Program-made: the position numbers and the translations under genes
Shown here: positions 12,929 through 23,709 of the stretch, piece after piece
Layout: each line of letters starts with the position of its first letter
Numbering within the stretch: the first letter of the stretch is position 1
Assembly: GCA_028622995.1 (NCBI GenBank)
Contig: JAJQJQ010000014.1
Coordinates: 3,782,001 to 3,846,000 of the forward strand
From: Panagrolaimus kolymaensis
Taxonomy: Eukaryota > Nematoda > Chromadorea > Rhabditida > Panagrolaimidae
Direction of reading: 5' to 3'
DNA length: 64,000 nt
The notes under the pieces: model-generated
The model's database searches: none
What the model was told of the DNA's origin: nothing
What the model saw: the letters and a program-made list of their open reading frames with translations, nothing else

Positions 12929-15553
12929 ATGAAAATGCTTATCATTTTTGGCATTTTTTGTTGCCTCTTTTTATTAACAGCATCAAAGAAAGCTGCGGAT
13001 TGTGAGTTTTTTTAATATACAATTTTAATGGCATACTAAAAGTTTTTTTTTAGCTCAAAAACAAATTGTTGAAAATTTTTCTGAAATCTATTATAAACTA
13101 ACAAACAAAACAACTGGTTTGATAGATTTCTTGGATCGACTTGATTTAATTACAAAAGAATCAGAAAGTTTTGTTTTTAAAGCTGCAGAAATTGGAAAGC
13201 TAATAATTGAAAATAGAAAATTGTATGAAAAAGTATGAAAATTTTAGAGAATATCATTTTTTTTATTTTGAAATTTTAATTTTTTACAATCCGTTACCAA
13301 AATATTCGAACGTTTGTTTGTTTGTTGCTTGGCAGCAACATGCAATTTCAGTGTAATTTTTTCATTTTGCATTTTGCTTGCAAGTTGTTTGTTTGAAGCA
13401 TGCAAGCAAAATGCAAAATCAAAAAATACACTGAAAGTCGCATATTGCTGCCATGCAACAAACAAACAAACGTTCGAATAGTTTGGTAACGGATTGTAAT
13501 TCCAGTAATTTTGTTTAGGATCGCAATAATTCTATAAATCCAGAATTAATAGAATTTTTGGAAAAAATACATAACGAAAACTTTGAGCGTGAACAACAAA
13601 ACATAACAATAAAAGATTTATGGATGAAACCAAAAGAATTTTCTTACCATCTTTCTAAAATCGGAGATGATCATTCAACGGTTTTCAAAAAATTTAATTT
13701 ATTTATAAAAAATTTAATTAATTTTTAATTTTAGGAAACAACCGTCGCAATATCCTCTTTTAAATTATATTTGTCTATGTTTTTAATTACGGAACGACAT
13801 TGCACTAAAATTGAAAATGCTTTGAAAGTATAAATTTTTGTTTTGTTTTGTTGTTTGGAATGAGTCAAAAACAATTTTTTTTAACATGAAAAAAATTTTC
13901 TTGGATGAATGCAAAGCTTCGGAAGAAGAATATCGAAATCAAGTTGAAAATTATGTTCTTGGAATGGAATTTTTTAGAATATTCGAGGATAAATTTGATA
14001 GAATAAAACCATTCATATATTTGGGCGATGAAGAATATAGAAAATATAAATATGGTAAGCTACATACGTTTCTTTTGTTTATTTTTTTTTCAAAAAAATT
14101 CATATCTCGATTTTAAGCTTTTTATAAGTATCTTTTTTTAGATATTCTTACCGCACTTTCAGAAATGGAAAAAAGATATGCAAAAAATATTCTTCAAAGA
14201 TTATACAGCAGTCAGTTTTTTTTAATATTTTTAATCAAAATTAAATATATTAATAGCTAAAGCTTTAACTTTCAGTCATTGATAATCCTATGAACTCACG
14301 CAAAACTTACAAAGAATTGTTGACTTCATTTGTCGAAATAATAAATATTTATATGCTCAATAAGTTAGTTCCTTCCTTTAATGACCGTAAACTTTTTTTT
14401 CTTGGCTTTATGAAGAAAAAAAATCTTTCAGATGTTTAATTTCTGCAACTATTGAATCAGCAACTTTTAAAAATTCTTATATTTATAAATCATTTAAACA
14501 TTTTCACAGAGATCTTTTGGGAGTGGTATACTTTTAAAAAGTTTTTAAAATTTTAGACTCACCTTTTTTCTTGATTTTTTAGACAATGACTGCAAGCATT
14601 TGTGCAGCAGAGGAATATAAAAATTTTACAAAACTTTTGGATGAACAATTGATGGTGATTGCAAACAAAGCAAAGTTGATTAGTAATTTTACTGCAGAAT
14701 ATCTAAGAAAAAAATTAGTATGTGTTTTATTTAATTTTTTTTGGTTATAAAGAGCCCATAAATTATGTTTAGGAATTAGCTTGGGAGCTTGGAGTTATGA
14801 AAGAAGTTACAAAAAATGCTTTAATCGAATATGATTTGGCGGACTTTAAAAATCGGAGTGAAGCTTTAAAAAAGATTCAAAAAGAGTTAGAAATCTGTGG
14901 AAATCCAATGCGAGTGTTTAAATTTTTAGTTTATTCAGAGTTATGATTTTTAGATGGAACTACCAAATAATTATTAGTGATAAATCAAACAGTTATGAAA
15001 TATTTACAAAAGACAGTTATTTTGTCATAGAAAACTATCAAAATTTTAATATTTTCGTCATTCGCTTTAAAACTCCATCATTGTTAAGAACAAAAGTTGC
15101 AAAAGATTGGGTGAATAAACGTCAAAACAATATTTCACAAATTTTAAGGTAAAAAGAAAAAAGTTTCGACCTTTCTAAAATCGATGAAAAATTAGGAGAC
15201 TTTTTTGGCTTTGACCCAATATTATTTATTTTGCGCTGTTACTCTGTCCCATTTTTTTGTTTAATTTCTATTAACCTTTTTGATAATTTTTTAGTATACA
15301 CTATGACAAACCTTTGTCTTTTATTGCTTCACAACTTTCCATTTTTCTCAATGAAACCTTAGTGGATGAATCTCGTTTTCATACTTTTTTAATTCTTCGA
15401 AATTCTGCATTTTTTTCAAAGTATTCAAAAGTAAGCGTCAATTTTGGTGAAAAAACTTATATTGATGGAATTTCAACAATTTATAATACAACTTTTTATA
15501 TTAATCCTTTTTTCACTCGAGCATACAATATTGTAATTTATTGGTTGATTTAA
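12929..15553 (+). CDS. Secreted protein of unrecognised 12-exon family, member 1 (about 557 aa)
   Basis: Exons: 12929-13001, 13054-13232, 13519-13680, 13735-13827, about 13865-14054, 14142-14210, 14276-14363, 14432-14525, 14583-14717, 14773-14909, 14954-15148 and 15295-15553. Exon 1 encodes a signal peptide (MKMLIIFGIFCCLFLLT). Conserved family landmarks are FLDRLD in exon 2, NYVLGMEFFR in exon 5, SNFTAEYLRKK in exon 9, LAWELGVMKEVTKNALIEYD in exon 10, WNYQIIIS in exon 11 and AYNIVIYWL at the C-terminus. The 3' end of exon 10 uses a GC donor (AT^GCGAGT). Exon 5 lacks the usual TTTTTAG acceptor; the only in-frame AG (GAATGAG at 13864) was used. Intron 2 carries a 216-bp MITE. The function is unknown; secretion is inferred from exon 1. 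Confidence 0.78.
13284..13499. mobile_element. Short foldback MITE inside intron 2 (216 bp)
   Basis: Perfect terminal inverted repeats TTACAATCCGTTACCAAA ... TTTGGTAACGGATTGTAA. The internal arms are also largely complementary (ACAAACAAACAAACGTTCGAA pairs with its inverse near the left end; TGCAAGCAAAATGCAAAAT pairs across the centre). It lies wholly within the 13233-13518 intron. The matching introns of the two paralogues are only about 50-60 nt, so this is a clean insertion. Confidence 0.88.
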
Positions 15554-15923
15554 TTAATGCATTTTTTGTTTTTTTTGACAGGTATTTTAATTAATAAATA
15601 TGGATGAAGAAAAAATATTTATTGCTTTTAATTAATCACAAACAAATTTATTTTTGAGTTTATTTTTTAAATTAGCTTCCAAAAATAATGGGGAAAAAAG
15701 CAATAAAATTTATTATTGTTTATTTTACAGTTTTTCTTTAATGTAAAAAATAAACATTTGATTCTTGGAAAGAAAAAACATAGGCGAATGTATCAAAGCT
15801 TTAAAAGTTGAAAGAGGCGCATTTAAAAACAAGATATTAAATTTCCATAAATACATTCTTTTTTTTCTCTTTTCGCAAAAAAGCAAGTTTCTATAAATTT
15901 TTTTTAAATATTATAAAAATTTA
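15554..15923. other. Intergenic spacer with upstream block shared with the next paralogue
   Basis: Roughly 15757-15830 resembles 18427-18500. Both contain a TTTGATTCTTGGAAA-like stretch, CAT(A/G)GGC(G/A)AAT and AGTT(T/G)(A/T)AAA...GAAAGA. Both precede a paralogue by about 100-160 nt, so this is probably a co-duplicated promoter. Confidence 0.45.
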
Positions 15924-18232
15924 ATGAAAAAAAGTTTGCTAATTTTAATTGTGTTTTGTTATTTTTTATTAATAACTGCAAAAGACGATGGTAAACTTTT
16001 TTATTTTTTCTCAAAGAGCCTCTATACTTTTTTTTAGCTGAAATTCAAATAGAAGAAATTACCCAGCTTTATATTAAGCTTGTTAATAGATCCATTGATT
16101 TTTTGGATCGATGGGATATCTTCACAGCTAATGCAAATGATTTTGTTTTTAAATCTGCCAATATTGGAAAATTAGTGTTGTTAAATAATAAAATATTTTG
16201 GGAGGTATTACTAAAACAAAATTTTTTGTTTGTTTATTATTTAATATATTTTTTTTACTTTTAGACTTTAGAAAAAAATAAAACTTCAATAATCCTTAAA
16301 TTAAACAATCTTTTTGATAAAATAGATTCCAGAAGCTCAAGCGTTGATTATGATGGCACAACATTTGATGGCTTTTTTAATCGATTAGAAGAATCTGTTC
16401 ATCTTGGAAAAATGGGAATGGATTACGTTCATGTTTGTGTTTTTTCATTCTTTTATAATTTTTTGTTTTGTTTTTCTCTATTATAATACTTTTAGCAAAT
16501 AGCTGTAAGGATACGCATGTTTTGGAGAGATGTGTCGTGGCTATTTAAAATTGACGAAACAAAGTGCTATGAAATTCAAAAAGCTTTGAAAGTAAAAAAA
16601 GCTAACGTGTTTCATAAAATCACAAAATATTTTTTTAGGTTATTGAAGCATTTTTAATTAAAAATTGCAAAGATTCGGAAGAAGAATTACGAAAACAAAC
16701 AGAAAATTATGTTCTTGGAATGAATTTTTTTAGGAAATTTGAATATAAATTTGATAGAAATAAGCCATATTTCTATTATATGGGAAATCAATTTTATAGA
16801 ATGTATAAATATGGTAGGCAAATTTTATTTTTTTAATCAAAACTTCGTTTTCAATTTATATTCTTTTTTTCTCTTCAGATATATTGTCTTCCATTTCAAG
16901 AATGAACCAAACACATGCAAATAAAATTATTCAAAAATTATATAACAGTCAGTTCTCTTATTTATTATAAAATGGAAGATAATAGACTGGAATCACGAAT
17001 TTCAGTGATTGATGATCCTAAAAATGTAAATAAAACTCATAAAGAATTGTTGATTTCATTTTTAAATAACATTAAAATTCACGATCTCAAAAAGTTTGTT
17101 TAATCATTTCAAATTTGAGAAAGAAAAATAAAAATAGATAGCTTTAGATGTTTTACTTCTGCGAATATTGAATCTAAAACATTCAAATATTTACATATTT
17201 ATGAACACTTCACTCCCCTGCCGAAAGAATTTTTAGATGCGGTAATTTTGTTTTTTAATATAAAAGAGTTTTTTTTTCTTCTAATTTTTCTCAAACTTTT
17301 GCTTCTGCCTTTTTCCATTATTAAACTTGAATAATTTTTTTAAGATAATGGCTTCAAGCTTTTGTGCAGCTAAAAAGTACCAAAATGATACAAAAGTTTT
17401 GAAAGAACAATTATTGAAAATTTCTAAAAGAATGAAGATGATTAGCAATTTTACAGCGGAATTTTTAAGAAAAAAATTTGTTGGTTTTTATTTAAAAAAA
17501 AAGCACGCTTTATTAATAATTATGTTTAGGAATTAACTTGGGAGTTTGGAGTTATGAAAGAAGTTACAAAAAATACTTTAATCGAATATGATTTGACTGA
17601 CTTTAAAAATCGAAGTGAAGCTGTAAAAAAGATTCAAAAAGAATTAGAAATTCGTGGAAATCCAATGCAAGTTTTTAAATTTCTAATCTTTTAAAACTTT
17701 TTTATTTTTAGATGGAATTATCATGTGCTTATATCTGAAGCACTTAAAAGCCATGCAATATGTAAACCTGCTAGCTGTTTTGTAATTGAAAATTATCCAA
17801 ATTTAAATATTTATGTTGGCAGATTTAAAAGTGATTCTTTGATAAGGGCTAAAGCTGCCAACGAATGGTTGGAAAAACGGCAAAAAAATATTACTCAAGT
17901 TTTAAGGTACATAAAAATTACATGGAAAACATGCCAATTAAAATAAAAACAGCACATCAAAATATTTTTTTAGAATCCATCATGATAAACCCCTTCCCTT
18001 TATTGCTACTCAGCTCTCCAATTTTTTCAATGAAACTTTGGTTGATGGATCTCGTTTCGATACGTTTATAATTCTTAGAAATTCTGCATTTTTTTCAAAA
18101 TTTGCAGAAATTGCTGTCAACTTTGGCGAGGAATATAATATCTATGGAACTCCGGCTTTGCAAAACTCAACTTTTTACATAAATCCTTTTTTCTCTCGTT
18201 CATACAATATTGTTATATTTTGGATGCTTTAA
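15924..18232 (+). CDS. Secreted protein of unrecognised 12-exon family, member 2 (549 aa)
   Basis: Exons: 15924-15990, 16038-16204, 16265-16432, 16496-16591, 16639-16813, 16879-16947, 17006-17093, 17148-17241, 17345-17479, 17530-17666, 17712-17906 and 17974-18232. The total, 1,650 nt, is in frame. A signal peptide is evident (MKKSLLILIVFCYFLLITA). Exons 6-12 have exactly the same lengths as in the two sister genes (69, 88, 94, 135, 137, 195, 259 nt). The exon 10 donor is GC (AT^GCAAGT), as in member 1 but not in member 3. The 3' part of exon 11 and its flanking intron are almost identical to member 3, unlike the rest of the gene. No known domain is recognised. It contains many aromatic residues and few cysteines. 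Confidence 0.82.
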
Positions 18233-18590
18233 CTTAAAATTATTTTATATTTCTTGATTTGATTTAAATTTAAACAAATACTTTTGCTTTCTAAAAAAAA
18301 ATAAAGAAAGGTATAAACAAGTTTGAAGTAAATTGTGAAGGGCATCTATTTTTTTTACTGATTCTAAAACAACCGAAAAACAATGCACGCAAATTTATTG
18401 TTTATAAAACTTTTTCATTTAAAAAAATGAAATTTGATCTTTGGAAACAAAAAGCATGGGCAAATTCATGAGAGTTTTAAAATTGAAAGAAAAGCATCAA
18501 ATATCAATTAAAATCTGGCCAAACACATATTTGGGTTTTCATAGTTTTAACATTTGTGGAAATGACAAATTTTTTAAATAAAACTCCAAA
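18233..18590. other. Intergenic spacer upstream of member 3
   Basis: Holds the second copy of the shared upstream block (about 18427-18500). Otherwise AT-rich with no exon. Confidence 0.45.
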
Positions 18591-20981
18591 ATGAAAATAA
18601 TCTTTGCTATTTTTATTTTATTTTTTATCATTTCTTTAATAAAAGCTGAAAATGATCAAGGTGAATGCTCTATCCGATCAAGAAAAGTTATAATAAATAA
18701 ATAAAATTTCTTTAGGTGTTATTATAAACCAAATTGAAGAATTTACCATTCTTTATATTAAACTCGCAAATAGATCCATTGATTTTTTGGATCGATTGGA
18801 TCACATTACAAAAGAAGCTAATGATTTAGTTTTTAAAGCAGCTGATATTGGAAAATTTATTATTTTAAATGGAAACCAACTTTGGGGGGATGTAAATAGA
18901 TATTTTTCACAAGTTTTTTTTCCTTTTAGATTTCTAAACTTTTAGCCTCGTGAAAACAAAAACTCAACAACAACAATATTGCCAGAATTGAATGAATTTT
19001 TTGATAAAATAAAAAATTCCAAAATTGGTAATCTCAGTTTTAATACATCGGCACTTAATACAGATTGGAATAAACCAAAGGAAGAATCATTTCTACTCCG
19101 CCAAATAGGAACTGTTTTAAGTATTGTATGCAAATTTAAAAATCACCTCTAAAATGAAAAAATAATAATTATAGAAAATTACTCATCCAGCAAATTGGGT
19201 TATGAACGAAATAAAATTTTTGTATAAAATTCATGAAAGGCCTTGTATTGAAATTCAAGGAACTTTGGAAGTAAAGAAATTTCTTTTAAAAAAATATTTA
19301 TGCATGTCAATGTTAATGAATTTCAGTTTATTGAAGAAATTTTATTTAAAAATTGCAATGCTTCTGAAGAAGAATATCGAGTTCAAACAGAAAATTATGT
19401 TCTTGGAATGGAATTTTTTAGAAAATTTGAATTTAATTTTGATCGAAATAAACTATACCCTGGAGAACAGCATAAATATGGTGATTTATTTTTTTCTCAT
19501 GTAATTGTAATCTTTATGGATTTTTAACTTTTTATTATCTAATATTTACAATTCCATGAATTAAATGAAACTGTATATATTTTTTTTAGATATATTGACT
19601 GCACTTACTAATATGAATAAAACATATGCAAACGAGACCCTTCAAATTTTATATAAAAGTGAGTTTTATTTTTATTTTAATGTCTTTTATTTGGTTAAAT
19701 TTCTTTTCAGTTATTAAAAGGTCCAATAATAAACACAGAACGTATAAAAGTTTATTGGATTCATTTATGTTTGAAGTAAAAATTAATGAACTTAAAAAGT
19801 TAGAATCCTAAACTTGCAAGCTTTTACATTTACAACTTATTTGAATTAATTTCAGATGCTTCACTTCTTTGGTAATTGAATCAAAAACATTTAAATATTT
19901 TGATATTTATCGAGAATTTATTCCATTTCCAAGAAAATTTGTGGAAACTGTAAGTGTATTTGTTTGTTGGTTAACTTTCCCCAAACTTTATAAACTTTTT
20001 TTCTCTTTTCTCCATTTAAAACAAAATTTTGGAAGGCTCTTTGAACTCTATCATTTCTATTTTAGACATTTTTTTAAATTTTTGGTTTCCAGGTGATGGC
20101 AGCAAGTTTTTGTGCAGTTCAAGAACATCTAAATGATACCAAAGTTATGGAACAAGAGTTACAGGTGATTGTCAATAAAACAAAATTCATTAGTAATTTT
20201 ACTGCAGAATATTTAAGAAATAAATTTGTGAGGGAGCAAAAAGATTTGCCATCATCTTAAAAAAATTATGTTTAGGAATTAGCTTGGGAGCTGGGAATCA
20301 TGAAAGAAGCAACAAAAAATGCTTTAATCGAATATGATATGGTTGGTTTAAAAAAGAGAAGTAAAGCAGCAATAAAGATTCAAGAAGAATTAAAAATACG
20401 CGGAAATCCAATGTAAATGTTTCAAACTTAGTTTAATATATTTATTTACAAATTTTAGATGGAATTATCAAGTCATTATAAGTGATGCAACAAATAGTCA
20501 TGCATTATTTAAAGATGACAGTTGCTTTGTAATTGAAAATTATCAGAATTTAAATATTTATGTTGGCAGATTTAAAAGTGATTCTTTGATAAGGGCTAAA
20601 GCTGCCAACGAATGGTTGGAAAAACGGCAAAAAAATATTACTCAAGTTTTAAGGTAAAAATTACATGGAAAACATGCCTTTTTACATAGAAAAAATAAAA
20701 ACATTCTGTAATTTTTTTTCAGTTTGCATTATGACCAACCTTTACATTTTATTTCTTCCGAAATTGCGATTTTTCTCAATGAAACTTTAGTTGATCAAAA
20801 CCGTTTTCATACTTTTATTATGCTTCGAAGCTATGCGTTTTGGTCGCAATATTCTAAAATCAATATAAATTTAACTAGAAACAAAAATTTTAATGGGATT
20901 CCAACCATAAAAAATTCAACATTTTTTATTAATCCTTGGTACTCTCAAGCATACAATATTATTATTTATTGGGTGCTTTAA
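18591..20981 (+). CDS. Secreted protein of unrecognised 12-exon family, member 3 (550 aa)
   Basis: Exons: 18591-18660, 18716-18891, 18946-19125, 19175-19270, 19327-19480, 19590-19658, 19711-19798, 19856-19949, 20093-20227, 20276-20412, 20459-20653 and 20723-20981. The sum is 1,653 nt in frame. The signal peptide is MKIIFAIFILFFIISLIKA. It retains the landmarks of its sisters: RSIDFLDRLD, NYVLGMEFFR, SNFTAEYLR, LAWELGIMKEATKNALIEYD, WNYQVIIS and AYNIIIYW. The exon 10 donor is an ordinary GT (AT^GTAAAT). The intron before exon 9 is longer and ends TTTCCAG. Tandem, same-strand placement with members 1 and 2 points to local duplication. The function is unknown. Confidence 0.82.
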
Positions 20982-21659
20982 ATTTTTTACATTTTTAAAA
21001 ATATGATGCATTTTTTACTTTGATTTAAAAGATTTTCAAATACATAAATTATTATTTTTTGGCGCTTTAATATATTTTTAAACCGCTTACATAAAAAATG
21101 ATGATAAATAAATGTTTTTTTCGAAAGAAATTTTTTTGAACGATTGTATGAAAGAAAAGAAAAAACACAAAAAAAAATAAAACGAACAAAAATAATGACG
21201 TGCTGCATTTCATTTATTAATCATCATCGTTTTCTCGATTCATGGTTGAAAAGTTTTTTAAAGACTTTTTTTCTTCATTTTACTTCGCTTCTTGCAATTG
21301 ATTTTTTTTTACTTTGAATTTTTGATCAAATTAATTTTTGTTTAGTGGTTTAATGATTTAACCTTCAACATTCATAACAAAAAAAAAAGAGAGCTTTAAG
21401 TTTTACCATTTATTCAGTAGCTTTAATCAAAAAACAGGAATAAAAATAAATTTGCTCTCAGTCACCGATTGTCCTGAATACATTTTTATAATTTCTGCAA
21501 TTCTTTAGTTGCAACAGGAACAATTTTTTTAAAGAATTTATTTTTGCAACAAAATCCTAAATAAATTTTTGATATTTAAAAATTTTATTAAAAATAGAGC
21601 TTGGAGTTAAATACTTTTAAGTTTTTTTGCGAAATTTAACTAAAAAATTATTAAATTTA
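20982..21659. other. Intergenic spacer between convergent genes
   Basis: AT-rich, no exon or repeat recognised. It separates the 3' ends of the secreted-protein trio and the reverse-strand receptor gene. Confidence 0.5.
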
Positions 21660-23709
21660 TTAATGAAACCATGGATTTGATCTTTTTTTAACTGACACAA
21701 TTGGAGTTGGAATTGATGAATGAATTTTAAGTTTCAATATTTCTTTCACTCTTCTTCGATATGGTGCAATAATGATTATGGCTGCCAGAGGGCTTACTCC
21801 AGCTACCCATCCAAGAAGAAAGGAACAGCAAAGTAAAGGATATGGACTTTCAAAATTAAAAAATATCATCACTAAAAGGCATATTACTGGAAGGTTGCCA
21901 GTTAAAAATGGACCAAGAGCCTGAAGAAAAAGAAGAAAAAATGTTGTAAAAAAATGATAAAAATTTTTTTAGGCATCTTACTTACTTGAATAATAAGAGT
22001 CAAATTAATTTGTTTATGAAGAGTTTTTCTATTGGGATTTAAAATGGCATGTTCATGTAATTTATGAGTAATTTTAATACTGAAGAATAAAACCAACGTA
22101 TAACTTATCAAAGTTGTAAGAAAAATTATTCCCAATGGAAGTAACATTGATAAACTTTGCTGAAAATAAAAAATGAATCAGCTCACTTTAAATTACTTTT
22201 TTTCTATTTTTTTAAATTACTTTTTTTGTTTTTTGTTTTTTTGACTTAGGATCCATGTAACTTACAGTTTTAGTTGCAACAAAAACTGGTCCATTTGGAT
22301 ATTCATTTCTCCAAAATTCATTCATGGTCGCTCGTCGAAATTCATCATAATGATTCGAAATGGGCGGATAACACCAAAATAATAATCCAAGGATAGAAAA
22401 AAAGCAAGCAAAAACTATTGCATATGGAATTATTAAATGTTTGTTGTAGACTTCTTGATTTCTGAAATTTATAAAGTTTATTTACAAACAAACAAGAAAT
22501 TTGTTTGCTAGAAAATTTACAAGTTTTTTGTTTTATGCTTTGGTGTTACAAGGAAATTATAGCCATTCTAAAAATTTTCTAGACCATAAAAAATTTGATT
22601 AATTGGATTTTCCAATCATAAAATAAAGTTAAATTTTTGCAAAGGAATAAAAAAAGAGTAGTAATTGTTGCTTTTGGAAAAGTCATTTTAAACCAAATTA
22701 AAACCATCTGGTTTTCCAGTAAAAATTTCAATACTTTTTTTCTTTGAAACCACCGCCAAATTAATTTTTTAAGCTTACTTGCAAACAATTAAATATCGAA
22801 TATAAAAAGGCACAGGCAAAGATTGGATACTCAAAATAAGGGAAGATCCATAAATGCACATAATTATCGAAGCAGCTTGAAATCCGAAAACATACATAGG
22901 ACTTCCAACAATCAAATAACATACATCATCAATTACTGCGACTTGCTGAAAAAATGGAAAGTGTAATTTAGCGTCGTAAAAAATAAAAATAAAGTAATCA
23001 ACCATGAGATTAATTTGTTAAAAATGCATTATAATGTAAATATACAAATTGAATTTTTGTTGGCAAAAAAAGAGAAGTATTTTAGGATTAAAAAAAGTAA
23101 TATTTTGTAATAAATAATTTTCTTTAGTGGGGTGCAAAATAAGTAAAAACAAAGTGCTTTGATTTAATTGGATTTCTCCCACCAAAAGAGAAAAAAATAA
23201 GATACTGTGGACCGAAGTTGAGCTTTTTTAACTTAATTTTTCAACTTCATACAAATCAAGCGATACTGTATGCAAAAGCTGCTTTTAAAAAAATATTATC
23301 TTTTATTGAAAAACGATGCTTTCCTTTTTAAAACAACTATTTAGGATTCATCAAAAACTTGTTTTTCGACGCGTTTTTCTAAACAGTGTTGCAAAACTCT
23401 TATTGGTAAAAATATCAGAAATGAGTTCTGAAATTTTAAATTTAAAAAATGATAACGCGTGGAATTTTTTTTGATTTAATATTCTCGCAACTCAATGAAA
23501 ACAAGGCGATGACTTACAATTCCAGCAAAAAGTGTTGTAATTGCTAAAAATAAATCCAGCAAACAATTAGGAAGCAAAGTTTTATTAATATGTTCCATTT
23601 TATTTTTATTTACCGTAAATATTAAATAAAGTAATAAACCATTAAAAAATATTCCAAAACTTGCAGAAACCAAGTCATTATATCGAAGTAATTTAACTAT
23701 TAGCGTCAT
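21660..23709 (-). CDS. Nematode 7TM chemoreceptor-like GPCR (329 aa)
   Basis: Five exons in reverse order: 23518-23709, 22779-22945, 22266-22461, 21986-22159 and 21660-21920 (990 nt, in phase). Hydrophobic segments typical of seven helices are spread along it. Exon 1 contains TM1 and TM2 (SFGIFFNGLLLYLIFTV; NCLLDLFLAITTLFAG), exon 2 TM3, exon 3 PYAIVFACFFSILGLLFW, exon 4 LGIIFLTTLISYTLVLFF, and exon 5 two more helices ending SPLAAIIIIAPYRRRVKE. A small residue-Pro-Leu...TyrArg motif after the last helix is typical of the Str/Srh/Srd chemoreceptor superfamily. Length fits that superfamily. The ligand is unknown; expression in chemosensory neurons is expected from the family only. Confidence 0.85.
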
